Source: Algicoccus sp048820935
GTDB lineage: Bacteria; Pseudomonadota; Gammaproteobacteria; Burkholderiales; Burkholderiaceae_B
DNA length: 64,000 bases
Direction: 5' to 3'
NCBI RefSeq assembly: GCF_048820935.1
Contig: NZ_JBMERD010000009.1
Coordinates: 62,001-126,000 of the forward strand
A model generated the notes under the pieces. That model was not told the origin of the DNA, made no database searches, and was given only the letters and a program-made list of their open reading frames with translations. Positions 17,913 through 27,102 of this stretch are shown here, one piece after another. The position numbers and the translations under genes are program-made. Within the stretch, counting starts at the first letter, position 1, and each line of letters begins with the position of its first letter.

Positions 17913-17960
17913 CGCCAAAAAAGACTCAGCGGTTCGTATTATACCGAACCGCTGAAAAAG
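17913..17960 (-). terminator. Rho-independent terminator after hupB
   Basis: Perfect 11-bp stem TCAGCGGTTCG (17926-17936) and CGAACCGCTGA (17945-17955). On the minus strand it is followed by TCTTTTTT, 23 bp after the hupB stop, so tRNA-Val is probably transcribed from its own promoter. Confidence 0.85.
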
Positions 17961-17977
17961 GTCAAAACACGTTGTAA

Positions 17978-18250
17978 TTAGTTCACGGCGTCCTTCAGAC
18001 CTTTACCGGGACGGAACTTGGGCACTTTGGCTTTTTTGATCTTGATTTCTTCGCCAGTACGGGGGTTACGACCTGTACGGGCAGCACGCACCGAAACCGT
18101 AAACGTTCCGAAGCCGACCAATGTGACGTCCTCACCTTCTTTGAGGCTTGATTTCACACCTTCAATCAGCGCATCAAGCGCACGCCCTGCTGCCGCTTTC
18201 GAAATCTCTGCTTCACTTGCAATATGGTCGATCAATTCGGTTTTATTCAT
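17978..18250 (-). CDS. hupB: DNA-binding protein HU (beta type)
   Basis: Small nucleoid protein that bends DNA non-specifically. The 90-residue protein has the standard HU layout: MNKTELIDHIA at the N-terminus, VTLVGFGTFTV in the middle, the DNA-binding arm GRNPRTGEEIKIKKAKVPKF, and FRPGKGLKDAVN at the end. I chose ATG at 18250, preceded by GAGGGG; the frame is open 32 codons further upstream without HU similarity. A terminator and tRNA-Val follow. Confidence 0.95.
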   Translation of the reverse strand: MNKTELIDHIASEAEISKAAAGRALDALIEGVKSSLKEGEDVTLVGFGTFTVSVRAARTGRNPRTGEEIKIKKAKVPKFRPGKGLKDAVN

Positions 18251-18489
18251 TTCAGGATTACCCCTCTGTTTTAAAAATTTAAATGAGCAGACCACGATCG
18301 AATCGACAGTCTTAAATTGGCGAGCCAATCGCATCAATGCTCGCATACAAGATATGTAGCCCTCTCAGGCCCTCTGTGTCAAGCGTATAAACCCCAGAAA
18401 ATGCTTAGTTACGCAAAATATTGTTGATCCTCAGCAACAAGAACATATTTTTAGCACACTTGCAAACACCTGTGTGTCTTAAAAAAGTA

Positions 18490-19734
18490 TTAATTCTCCA
18501 AGGCGTTTGAGAAGTCGCGCAGCAAATCTTGTTCATCTTCGATACCTACTGACACCCGAATCAGGTTGTCAGAGATACCCATTTGTGCGCGCATTGCCGG
18601 CCCCATCTCGTGATAAATTGTGAGCGCTGCAGGCAGGCAAAGTGTTCTCGTATCGCCCAAATGGGTTGCAAGAATCGCAATTTTTAATCGATTAAGCACA
18701 TCGAGACAGTCTAATTCGGGTTTAATCACAAACGACAATAATGTGCCATAGCGCCCCCCAAACAGCGTTGTAGCACGCTCATGTTGCGCATGCGATGCGA
18801 GACCTGGGTAAGCAACCGACTGCACGCCAGGGTGCACTTCCAGCATCTGAGCTAAGGCCATTGCATTGTCACAACCTCGCGCTAGTCGTAAAGCCATAGT
18901 TTCGGCACCCAAGGAAATCCGATGCGCAGGTTCTGCAGCCAAGGTCGCACCCATATCTCGCAACCCTTTCTTGCGAATCTGTGTCAACCCCCATTGCGCA
19001 GGGTTTCCCTGACGATAGGTTGGCAAAATATTGTCGTATGCCTCCCAGTCAAAGCACCCCGTATCGATCACAACACCACCTAAGGCCTGAGCTTGCCCGG
19101 CAATATGCTTAGACAGTGAGTGCACCACTAAACTGGCGTTGATGTCACGACCTTGTAAAAGCCAAGGTGTCGTCAACGTACTGTCCACGACATAAAGAAG
19201 CTGATGTGCTTTGGCCAGTTCACCGATTTTGATCAGATCAGCCACCTGAGTCCCCGGATTGGCAATCGTTTCCACAAACAACAGACGAGTATTGTCTTGT
19301 AAAGCGGCTTCAAGATTGCGTGCATCCGTCGCATCGACCAGGGTCACTTCCACACCCAACTGACGAAGCGTGCCAAACAAACTATTGGTGTTGCCAAAGA
19401 TATTCTGACTAGCCACCACGTGGTCACCGGCCTTGAGTAAGGTCGTGAACAAAGCCGCCAAAGCCGCCATTCCAGTCGAAAAAACCACGCTCCCTTGTGC
19501 GTTTTCCATGAGCGTGAGCTTACGCTCTAACCAGGCTGTCGTTGGTGTACCCTGGCGCGCATAACTAAAACCTGGTTGGCCTTGAAACACGGCGGTGAGC
19601 GACTGGGCATCTTCAAACGCATATTGAGAGGAGGAATGCATGGGCTTATGAACCGCACCGTGCTCAGCACCTGCGCGACGATCGGCATGCAAAATTCGGG
19701 TTGTTAAGCCTTCGGAATAGCTTTGATCAGACAT
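18490..19734 (-). CDS. Cys/Met metabolism PLP enzyme (O-succinylhomoserine sulfhydrylase or gamma-synthase type)
   Basis: PLP-dependent trans-sulfuration enzyme. In the 414-residue protein, FSYARQGTPTTAWLE replaces the usual YSRYGNPT, the substrate-binding STGMAA is at about 86-91, the cofactor-binding Asp is 184 (YVVDSTLTTP), and the Schiff-base lysine is Lys209 (VVHSLSKH). Members act in methionine synthesis (MetZ, MetB) or degradation; the exact reaction is not fixed by sequence. I chose ATG at 19734 as the first internal Met with family similarity; a GTG at 19773 is open upstream. Confidence 0.8.
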   Translation of the reverse strand: MSDQSYSEGLTTRILHADRRAGAEHGAVHKPMHSSSQYAFEDAQSLTAVFQGQPGFSYARQGTPTTAWLERKLTLMENAQGSVVFSTGMAALAALFTTLLKAGDHVVASQNIFGNTNSLFGTLRQLGVEVTLVDATDARNLEAALQDNTRLLFVETIANPGTQVADLIKIGELAKAHQLLYVVDSTLTTPWLLQGRDINASLVVHSLSKHIAGQAQALGGVVIDTGCFDWEAYDNILPTYRQGNPAQWGLTQIRKKGLRDMGATLAAEPAHRISLGAETMALRLARGCDNAMALAQMLEVHPGVQSVAYPGLASHAQHERATTLFGGRYGTLLSFVIKPELDCLDVLNRLKIAILATHLGDTRTLCLPAALTIYHEMGPAMRAQMGISDNLIRVSVGIEDEQDLLRDFSNALEN

Positions 19735-19806
19735 GATGGAATTTGAAACTCTATAAGACGGATGGCTACACACGAAACCAAATGTCGTAACCTTTCACAA
19801 AACAGA

Positions 19807-19831
19807 CAAAAAAGGTCTTCGGAAGAAGACC
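19807..19831 (-). terminator. Rho-independent terminator after rlmB
   Basis: Perfect 7-bp stem GGTCTTC (19814-19820) and GAAGACC (19825-19831) with a 4-nt loop. On the minus strand it is followed by six T, 43 bp past the rlmB stop. Confidence 0.8.
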
Positions 19832-19873
19832 GAATGAATTGCTTTTAATTCTAACGCCAGCAACAGTCACAGT

Positions 19874-20614
19874 TTAAGTCGAAAGACGTTGACGCACCGT
19901 TTCGAACAAACAAACACCCGTGGCCACACTGACGTTTAAGCTCTCAACAGATCCTGCCATCGGAATACGTACCAACATGTCGCACAGCTGACTCGTCAAA
20001 TGACGCATGCCTTCACCTTCGGCACCCATGACCCAAGCGATCGGTGTTTTTAGATCCACCTCAGACGGTGTTTGTTCACCACGCTCATCGGTTCCAACAA
20101 TCCAGACTCCACGAGCTTTCAAATCTCGCAGGCAACGCGCCAGATTCGTTACAAGTATGTACGGCGTACTCTCAGCTGCACCGCAAGCCACACGTCGCGC
20201 CACTGCAGTTAAACCGGCTGAACGGTCACGAGGAGCGATCACAGCATGCACACCAGCCGCATTGGCAGTGCGCAAACAAGCACCTAGATTATGAGGATCA
20301 GTCACTCCATCCAGAATCAACAGAAACGGAACACCATCGATTTCATCAAACAACTCATCGACCGTCTGTGCCAGCGCCATTGTATTGGCCATGGCGACAA
20401 CGCCCTGATGCCGAACACCGGCGGCCAGCTCATCCAATCGCTCAGCTGAAACTGTCTGAATTTTCAAGCCCGCCAATTTCATGCGATCAATCAATGACTG
20501 CATGCGTTTATCACGGCGTTGCATATCGACGTACACCGCACGAATAGTTTGGGGCGCATGTCTGACTCTGGCTGTGACTGCATGAAATCCTGCAAGCACC
20601 TGATGTTGACTCAT
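19874..20614 (-). CDS. rlmB: 23S rRNA (guanosine-2251-2'-O)-methyltransferase
   Basis: SpoU-family methyltransferase acting on the peptidyl-transferase loop of 23S rRNA. The 246-residue protein has an N-terminal substrate-binding region (LAGFHAVTARVRHAP) and the three SpoU motifs: ILDGVTDPHNLGACLRTA, WVMGAEGEGMRHLT and IPMAGSVESLNVSVATG, which form the trefoil knot for S-adenosylmethionine. It follows rnr after 79 bp on the same strand, the same pairing as in E. coli. Confidence 0.93.
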   Translation of the reverse strand: MSQHQVLAGFHAVTARVRHAPQTIRAVYVDMQRRDKRMQSLIDRMKLAGLKIQTVSAERLDELAAGVRHQGVVAMANTMALAQTVDELFDEIDGVPFLLILDGVTDPHNLGACLRTANAAGVHAVIAPRDRSAGLTAVARRVACGAAESTPYILVTNLARCLRDLKARGVWIVGTDERGEQTPSEVDLKTPIAWVMGAEGEGMRHLTSQLCDMLVRIPMAGSVESLNVSVATGVCLFETVRQRLST

Positions 20615-20693
20615 AACCTTCCTAAAAACTCATCAATGACCAATTTAATGCGGCGTATTGTCGCACTCCTGTGCAAACTCAATCCAAATCACG

Positions 20694-23198
20694 TCAACCG
20701 CGCTTCTTTTTACTACCACCCGCACTGGATTTTGATTTTGCTTTGGAACTCGCCTTACTACTTGCTTTGATCGCCTTACGAGCTTCTCGCGTTGCTTTTG
20801 CACGCCGCTCACTGGCCTTACCTTTCAGTTGCGAAGGCTTGGGTGCAGCTGGTTTCTTATAAACAGGGACATCATCAGACGGATCTTGCATGCGTCTAGC
20901 CACACGCTTGAGCGCCGCATACGAGGTGCCTGTCACCAAACGAAACTCAATACGACGCGCTTCGAGATCCACGTTTGCAATCTGAACCTGCACAGTATCT
21001 GTTAAGCGGTATCGTTGTCCCGTACGCTCACCTCTAAGCTCATGCATGGCTTCATTGAACTGAAAATACTCTGTTCCCAGTTCTGAAACGTGCACCATAC
21101 CTTCGACGTGCAAAGTGTCCAGCGTCACAAAAATCCCAAAGTTGGCTACGCCCGTAATGCGGCCACTAAAGACTTCGCCAATTTTTTCTTTGGCAAACCA
21201 GCATTTGAGCCAAGCCTCAACATCGCGCGAAGCATCATCTGCGCGGCGTTCATAGGCCGACAAAATGACACCCAACTTCTGCCAGATATCATGCTCAATC
21301 TCTTGTGCGGTCATCCCTGGCACCACGACGTGATCAGGTGGCGTTGGTGTGTAGCGTTGCTTACGCAACAATGCCTTAATCACTCGATGGGTCAATAAGT
21401 CAGGATAACGGCGAATGGGCGACGTAAAGTGACTATAGGCCGTATAAGAAAGCCCAAAGTGACCCATATTGTCTGGCGAATAAATGGCTTGCTGCATCGA
21501 GCGCAAACACATCGTCTGCAGCAAATCAAAGTCCGGACGATCACGCACCTTGTCCACTAACTTGGCATAGTCACTGGCAGACGGCTCCGCGCCACCCTCC
21601 AACTCCAAACCCAGTGTTTTAAGGAAGAGTCGCAATGATTGTAATTTTTCTGTGGTCGGACCTTCATGAATTCTGTAAAGACCCGCATGACGGCTACGTT
21701 GCATAAAGTCTGCTGCGCAGGTGTTCGCCGCCAACATGCTTTCTTCAATCATGCGGTGGGCATCGTTTCGTACCACACCAATAATGCTGTCGATGCGACC
21801 GAGGTCATCACACACAATCTTGGTTTCAACCGTCTCAAAATCAATTGCGCCGCGTTTTTTTCTGGCAGCAATCAACAAAAGACTTAAGGCATATAAATGC
21901 TGGACTGGTCCCAACAACGTACCGAGTTCATTGGCTACAGGACCTTTAGGCTGCTGCAGTGCTTCCCAGACCTGAGTGTATGTAGTGCGCGCATGCGATT
22001 TAATAACAGCCGGATAGAATTGATAAGCTACAACCTGACCTGCTTTGACACCGTTGCCTGCAATCACCATATCGCAGACCAGTGTCAAACGTTCAACATT
22101 CGGATTGAGTGAACAAATCCCAGTTGAAAGTTTGGCGGGCAACATAGGAATAACCCGTCGTGGAAAGTACACACTCGTGCCACGTGCACGTGCATCGACA
22201 TCCAGCGGCTGCCCTTCCCGTACGTAGTGGCTGACATCGGCAATGGCCACAATCAGGCGCCAACCAGGGCGTTTGCGTTTCTCAGTCCCTAATTCAACAG
22301 GCTCGCAATACACCGCATCATCAAAATCTCGGGCATCTTCGCCGTCGATGGTGATCAAGGGGACATCGCGCAAATCAACACGGCCTTTCAGCTCATCATT
22401 CTGTACGGTGTCTGGTAAATCGCGAGCTTGGGCTTGTGCGGCATCCGAGAAATCAACTGGTACATCAAACTTGCGTACCGCAATTTCAATCTCCATACCG
22501 GGATCATCAATTTCACCCAAGATTTCAGAGACACGTCCCAGCGGTTGAGTTTGGCGTGTGGGTTGCTGAATAATCTCAACACACACAACCTGACCGTGCT
22601 TGGCACCGCCTGTTTCTGTGGGAGGCACGAGAATGTCATGTTTCACACGCTGGTCTTCCGGAGCCACAACCGAGACACCATGCTCTTTTAAGAACCGACC
22701 TACCAGTTTCACAGTGCGCCGCTCAAGCACCTCCATAATTATGCCGTCAGGTTTGCCTCGATGCTCTCCAATGAGCTTGACGAGCACTCGATCACCATGC
22801 AACACCTTAGCCATCTCTCTTGGAGACAAATAGATATCTGGACCGCCTTCATCACGCACCAGAAAACCAAAACCATCTCGGTGGCCTAAAACACGACCTG
22901 CAATGAAATCCAGTTTCTTTGCGAGTAGTAATACGCCGGTACGATTGGTATAGAGTTGCCCATCTCGAAGCATGGCACGAATACGGCGCTCATAGCCAAC
23001 TAAGGTGGATTCACGCTCCAATCCCAAGTAGTCGGCCAATGCTTCAATCGTTAAAGGGTCTGACGCCTCACGCAGTGCGACTAGGATGTCTTCGCGACTG
23101 GGAACATCCGGGTCGTAATCAGGAATGTGTGCGTATTCATTCGGAACACGGTTGATCTGTGGTGCGTTTACGTTTTTTTTTGTGGGCTGATTTGCCAA
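20694..23198 (-). CDS. rnr: Ribonuclease R
   Basis: 3'-5' exoribonuclease that degrades structured RNA. The 834-residue protein has an N-terminal helix-turn-helix region (REDILVALREASDPLTIEALADYLGL), cold-shock domains with DGFGFLVRDEGG, the RNB catalytic core including TIDGEDARDFDDAVY, an S1 domain (FSGRITGVANFGIFVTLD) and a Lys/Ser-rich C-terminal tail. The start at 23198 is TTG with only a weak ribosome site; no ATG occurs nearby, so the exact N-terminus is uncertain. It is divergent from tRNA-Leu, whose promoter overlaps this start. Confidence 0.93.
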   Translation of the reverse strand: MANQPTKKNVNAPQINRVPNEYAHIPDYDPDVPSREDILVALREASDPLTIEALADYLGLERESTLVGYERRIRAMLRDGQLYTNRTGVLLLAKKLDFIAGRVLGHRDGFGFLVRDEGGPDIYLSPREMAKVLHGDRVLVKLIGEHRGKPDGIIMEVLERRTVKLVGRFLKEHGVSVVAPEDQRVKHDILVPPTETGGAKHGQVVCVEIIQQPTRQTQPLGRVSEILGEIDDPGMEIEIAVRKFDVPVDFSDAAQAQARDLPDTVQNDELKGRVDLRDVPLITIDGEDARDFDDAVYCEPVELGTEKRKRPGWRLIVAIADVSHYVREGQPLDVDARARGTSVYFPRRVIPMLPAKLSTGICSLNPNVERLTLVCDMVIAGNGVKAGQVVAYQFYPAVIKSHARTTYTQVWEALQQPKGPVANELGTLLGPVQHLYALSLLLIAARKKRGAIDFETVETKIVCDDLGRIDSIIGVVRNDAHRMIEESMLAANTCAADFMQRSRHAGLYRIHEGPTTEKLQSLRLFLKTLGLELEGGAEPSASDYAKLVDKVRDRPDFDLLQTMCLRSMQQAIYSPDNMGHFGLSYTAYSHFTSPIRRYPDLLTHRVIKALLRKQRYTPTPPDHVVVPGMTAQEIEHDIWQKLGVILSAYERRADDASRDVEAWLKCWFAKEKIGEVFSGRITGVANFGIFVTLDTLHVEGMVHVSELGTEYFQFNEAMHELRGERTGQRYRLTDTVQVQIANVDLEARRIEFRLVTGTSYAALKRVARRMQDPSDDVPVYKKPAAPKPSQLKGKASERRAKATREARKAIKASSKASSKAKSKSSAGGSKKKRG

Positions 23199-23219
23199 AA
23201 TTTAAATCTCGTATATAAT
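23192..23219 (+). promoter_or_regulatory. Likely sigma-70 promoter for tRNA-Leu
   Basis: TTGCCA (23192-23197) and TATAAT (23214-23219) are separated by 16 bp, placing transcription start about 30 bp before the tRNA. The -35 hexamer lies over the rnr start codon on the other strand. Confidence 0.55.
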
Positions 23220-23257
23220 TCGTTTCTTGTCAGAATAACATTATGCCTGACATTGAT

Positions 23258-23342
23258 GCCCAGGTGGCGGAATTGGTAGACGCGCATGGTTCAGGTCCAT
23301 GTGCCGCAAGGTGTGGAGGTTCGAGTCCTCTCCTGGGCACCA
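23258..23342 (+). tRNA. tRNA-Leu (anticodon CAG)
   Basis: Acceptor GCCCAGG pairs with CCTGGGC, the anticodon stem CATGG/CCATG closes loop TTCAGGT giving anticodon CAG, a long variable arm is present as in all leucine tRNAs, the T-arm has TTCGAGT, and discriminator A plus CCA are encoded. Leucine tRNA genes are frequent integration sites for mobile DNA; see the region to its right. Confidence 0.96.
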
Positions 23343-23351
23343 CCGCTAATT

Positions 23352-23381
23352 AAATAGACGTCAATGGACGTCTATTTTTTT
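23352..23381 (+). terminator. Rho-independent terminator after tRNA-Leu
   Basis: Perfect 11-bp stem AAATAGACGTC (23352-23362) and GACGTCTATTT (23367-23377) with a 4-nt loop, followed by T residues. It begins 9 bp after the tRNA end. Confidence 0.85.
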
Positions 23382-23822
23382 GCCTAAAATTCGCAAAAGT
23401 GCGGTTAATACACAACACCATCAAACGCTTTAACGCTAAATTGTACGCATACAAATAGACAAAACCACCTGCTACAAACGCCGTGCAAACGCCGACCAAA
23501 AAGCAAAAATAAATACGCACACTTTCATATATGTCCAGTATTTAGCAATTCATTACGCAAAGATTACGCGCGAGATTACGCAGACACCCGCACCCACTTT
23601 ATGCTGTTGAATCGAAAAGCACAACGCATAAAATTCAATGTTCCTCCGAAAGCGCTTTGGGCGTAGGATGAAGAAACTTCAGCACTGAAGTGGCATGATT
23701 TATTCGGAGGTACCTAATGGTTACGTTTGATGAGTCAGACGACATATAGAGATACCTAGCTTCTCAGCACACAAAGTTCATGATGAAACTTGCGAGCCTG
23801 GCGCATACACATGCTGAGTGCA
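23382..23822. other. Gene-poor stretch after tRNA-Leu, possibly decayed mobile DNA
   Basis: No convincing gene. Visible structure: GATTACGC repeated at about 23560-23581; inverted arms CCTCCGAA (23643-23650) and TTCGGAGG (23703-23710) around a palindrome CTTCAG-CA-CTGAAG (23677-23690); and a ribosome-site-like GGAGG before ATG at 23717 that opens only an 11-codon frame (MVTFDESDDI, stop at 23749). A 56-codon GTG-start frame on the minus strand (23350-23520) encodes a hydrophobic peptide but runs through the tRNA terminator. It looks like remains of inserted DNA beside a tRNA gene, without proof. Confidence 0.4.
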
Positions 23823-23872
23823 AAATAAAAACTCACCACCAGAATTTTAAATCTAAGTGGTGAGTCTTTATT
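23823..23872 (-). terminator. Rho-independent terminator after the MmgE/PrpD gene
   Basis: Perfect 9-bp stem ACTCACCAC (23831-23839) and GTGGTGAGT (23857-23865), flanked by T-rich sequence on both strands. On the minus strand it ends the PrpD-family unit. Confidence 0.75.
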
Positions 23873-23938
23873 TCTGTTAAGTCGAAGAAAAATGAAATGC
23901 TCTTTTTAATCAACCAACATCATTCAAAAATAAAATGA

Positions 23939-25309
23939 TTATTTTTTGGACAATTCTGTGACTTTACCGATATTTGCCGATTTAGATAAATTCCAGCACG
24001 CCGAGATAAGATCAGAAGTCTGTTCAGCACCCAAAATTCCATCGGTCATGCCGTGAAACTTATTTTCCAAATCTTTACCAGTCATAGGGCGCTGTAAAGA
24101 ACCAATGGCATGTTCGACAAATATATGAACAGTGCTACCATCGACCAAAGTCGCAGTGGCATCCACACTAGCCTCATCCATATTGTTGTCGATCACAGCA
24201 GTGACTTTATTGCGAACACCGACCACATCCGCACGATTAACTATCTCATCGGCATACTCGTCTTCGCTGGCTCTTCCGAAAATGAGCCCTGCTGCACAAC
24301 CATGGTACACACTAAATTTACCTTCCAATCCATCTTTCGGTTCTTTTTTGCCCGTTAATTCAAGCACCAAAGGATGCACTTTCAAATCAATACGAGCCAG
24401 ATTTTCAGGTGTCACTCCCTTTTCTCGCAATTGCACACAAGCATCAATACTGGGATGGATCACAATACCGCATGCAAAAGGTTTATAAGAGTTAAATGAA
24501 ATCTCAAACCGCTCGCCCAATTGATCCGTAATTTCATTCCAGTCATATTTGGTTGAAATGACTTGAGCAAAACCTCTAGGTGCCTCTAACGCACGTCCAC
24601 TTGCAGTAAAACCCGACTTCGCAAATAAAGCCGACATCAATCCGGATTGAGCCGCAGCACCTGGATGGAATGGTTTTGTCATCGTGCCAAATTGCTCACG
24701 CAAACCCACGGGTTGAGAAGCTGCAATCCCTAACGCCATCGTCGTTTGCTTAACGTCCAGTCCAAGTAATCTGGCACAAGCCGCTGCCGCACCCAGTACG
24801 CCCGTGGTCCCTGTAATATGCCAACCACGATCATAGTGATCAGGGTAAATCATATTACCAATACGGCAGGAAACGTCGATTCCGATTACCAATGAATCAA
24901 TGATTTGACGCCCACTCGCTCCAGTTAATTCAGCCAGTGAAACAAGCGCAGAACACACAGGCCCAGCCGGATGAATAATGGTTTTGAGGTGCGTATCATC
25001 AAAATCAAACGTATGAGAGGTTATTCCATTAATTAAAGCTGCAGAACCAATATCAACCTTTTCAGTTCTACCTAAAATAGTAGCTTGAGGAGAAGGCTGT
25101 AGAGTATTGACGGCTGCTAAAGCTGCAACTGCAGCCTCGTGTTGTGATGCACCGACTGCACAACCCAACCAATTCATAAAAGTGCGATGCGCCTCATGCT
25201 CAACATCATCATCCCAACCACGTGATGGATGATTGACAATATATTCCGCCAAAATATTCGTAATCGATGGGGCGTTTTGATCAGAAGCAACTTGTGTATT
25301 GCGTGACAT
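23939..25309 (-). CDS. MmgE/PrpD family protein
   Basis: A 456-residue protein of the MmgE/PrpD family, which includes 2-methylcitrate dehydratase, cis-aconitate decarboxylase and many enzymes of unknown substrate. Family features visible: FMNWLGCAVGAS near the N-terminus, INGITSHTFDFDDTHL, HPAGPVCSALVSLAE, GWHITGTTGVLGAAAACARLLGL and KPFACGIVIHPSIDACV. No prpB, prpC or acnD lies nearby, so propionate metabolism is not implied; the adjacent Bug-type binding protein and GntR regulator suggest a small carboxylate catabolic cassette. The ribosome site AGGAA precedes the ATG. Confidence 0.85.
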   Translation of the reverse strand: MSRNTQVASDQNAPSITNILAEYIVNHPSRGWDDDVEHEAHRTFMNWLGCAVGASQHEAAVAALAAVNTLQPSPQATILGRTEKVDIGSAALINGITSHTFDFDDTHLKTIIHPAGPVCSALVSLAELTGASGRQIIDSLVIGIDVSCRIGNMIYPDHYDRGWHITGTTGVLGAAAACARLLGLDVKQTTMALGIAASQPVGLREQFGTMTKPFHPGAAAQSGLMSALFAKSGFTASGRALEAPRGFAQVISTKYDWNEITDQLGERFEISFNSYKPFACGIVIHPSIDACVQLREKGVTPENLARIDLKVHPLVLELTGKKEPKDGLEGKFSVYHGCAAGLIFGRASEDEYADEIVNRADVVGVRNKVTAVIDNNMDEASVDATATLVDGSTVHIFVEHAIGSLQRPMTGKDLENKFHGMTDGILGAEQTSDLISACWNLSKSANIGKVTELSKK

Positions 25310-25339
25310 AACTTACATATTCCTATAAAAATTTAACTA

Positions 25340-26315
25340 TCACGTATCTATTTTGATATTTTGTTTCTTAGCAAGGTCTCTCCAACGCTCAAAGTCGGCT
25401 TTTGCATAACTAGCAAACTCTTGCGACGACATTGGCATAGGTTGTATCGCCTCAACTTCTAATTGTTTAACCAATTCAGGCTCACTCAGCACATCATTCA
25501 AACTTTCATTCAAAATTTTTACAATTGCTGGATCAATACCTTTAGGTCCTGAAACACCATACCACTGCAGCACATCGGAATACCCTTTCACGCCCAACTC
25601 TTCAAAGGTGGGGATATCCGGAAAACGAGGGCTTCTTTCTTTCCCAGTAATAGCAAGAGCACGCACCGCTCCTGAAGTGAGATGAGGAACAGCTGCTGCT
25701 AAGCCCGGGAACATTGCATGAGTCTGGCCTGCAATCAAATCTAAAAACCCAGGAGCAATTCCTTTGTAAGCAATATGAATCATATTTGAGTCAATATCTT
25801 GCTTAAGCAATTCCATCAGCAAATGAGTTAATGATCCTGCGCCAGCCGAACCATAATTAAGATCATTTCCTTGCTTTTTGACATACTCTACAAATTCTTT
25901 AAAGGTATAAATAGGCAGTTTCGAATTAATCACCAATACGTTTGGTGTGCCGCCGATCATACCAACAGGCGTGAAGCTCTCAACTGGGTCGTAAGGAACA
26001 TTACGCGTCGCCGGACTTGTCGCGAGCGTTGCCACATAACCTTGCATTAAAGTGTAACCGTCAGGTGCAGATCTTTCTGTTTTTTGGCAAGCAATAATGC
26101 CTCCCGCACCACTTTGATTATCTACTACAATATTTTGCCCAAGCTTTTTTTCCCCACGCCGAAGTCACTGCTCTAGCCACATAATCACTCCCTCCACCTG
26201 GCGCCACAGGCACAATGTACATAATTGGGCGTGATGGAAAAGTTGAGTTTGCAAATGAAATCTTAGGCATTGCAAGTACAGCTGCACCACCAACTAAAAA
26301 TGAACGACGATCCAT
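25340..26315 (-). pseudogene. Bug/TctC-type tricarboxylate-transporter binding protein, frameshifted
   Basis: Periplasmic solute-binding protein of the tripartite tricarboxylate transporter family, in two frames. The first frame (26118-26315) gives a twin-arginine-type leader MDRRSFLVGGAAVLAMP and FPSRPIMYIVPVAPGGGSDYVARAV, then runs into a stop. The rest, from KLGQNIVVDNQSGAGG through APDGYTLMQGY to the C-terminus at 25340, continues in another frame. The switch maps to the run of 7 T and 4 C at 26145-26155 (plus strand); removing one base restores a protein of about 325 residues. Either a real mutation, phase variation in a homopolymer, or a sequencing error. No TctA or TctB membrane genes are present. 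Confidence 0.85.
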
Positions 26316-26377
26316 GTTTTTGTCTCTCCTATACGCAAACTTATGAATTTAATTAATCACTAATAACTAATCATTTT

Positions 26378-27079
26378 TCACTCAATGCTTCGCAATCGAT
26401 CATATGCACTTCTCACATGATGATCTAATAAAACCGAACAACATTTATCTTGTTTTTTAATATTTGCATCACTAAGAGATTCAACGATCTGCTTATGTTC
26501 TGCATTAGAACGTTCTCGATAACCTACCGATGAAAGATTTTTAAGTCGCGACAAATGAAGTTTTTGAATTAATTCTCTATATACTTTTGCTATTTCTTTA
26601 TTTTCTAAATATTGAATAAAATGCCAATGAAATAAAAGATTCTCTCGGTAATACGCTTGTGGATCCTTTTCTTTAATTGCAATATCCATCGCAACTGTAC
26701 TTTCTTCAAGAGACTTTACAAGTTGATGACGTTTCTCTGTCGTAAGTTGTGCCGCCATTCGACCCGCATGACTATCAAGAACCGCACGAAAATAATATAA
26801 ATCCCGTTCTTCAGACTCTGACAATTCGCGAACATAAACCCCTGAATGCTTGCGAGAAACCACCAACCCCGAACTCTCTAGCTCTCGTAAAGCTTCTCTC
26901 ACCGGAACACGCGACACCTTTAACTGATCAACTAACTCAGATTCTCTTATCGCCTGACCTGGCGCGAATACACCTGACAAAATTTGGCTCAAAATCTGGT
27001 CACGAACCAATTTTCCTAAAGATGTATTCTTAATTTCAAGAAAGTCATCTTCATCAACTTCACTAACCAGCCAATCCAT
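26378..27079 (-). CDS. GntR family transcriptional regulator, FCD domain
   Basis: A regulator of about 233 residues. The N-terminal winged helix has AIRESELVDQLKVSRVPVREALRELESSGLV, the GntR DNA-binding signature; the C-terminal part is the helical FCD ligand-binding domain (RAVLDSHAGRMAAQ, HWHFIQY, AEHKQIVESL). FCD regulators usually sense organic acids or sugar acids. GGAGG lies just before two tandem ATGs (27082 and 27079); the second has better spacing. The coding sequence is AT-rich compared with its neighbours. It lies 62 bp upstream of the Bug-type gene on the same strand, so it probably controls that gene and the PrpD-family gene. A palindrome at 27103-27120 may be its operator. Confidence 0.88.
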   Translation of the reverse strand: MDWLVSEVDEDDFLEIKNTSLGKLVRDQILSQILSGVFAPGQAIRESELVDQLKVSRVPVREALRELESSGLVVSRKHSGVYVRELSESEERDLYYFRAVLDSHAGRMAAQLTTEKRHQLVKSLEESTVAMDIAIKEKDPQAYYRENLLFHWHFIQYLENKEIAKVYRELIQKLHLSRLKNLSSVGYRERSNAEHKQIVESLSDANIKKQDKCCSVLLDHHVRSAYDRLRSIE

Positions 27080-27102
27080 CATTCCTCCAGTGTTTCGTAT
27101 AA

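Noticed and set aside
23350..23520. GTG-start frame of 56 codons on the minus strand after tRNA-Leu, hydrophobic
   Set aside because: It runs through the tRNA-Leu terminator hairpin and has no ATG or ribosome site; probably chance.
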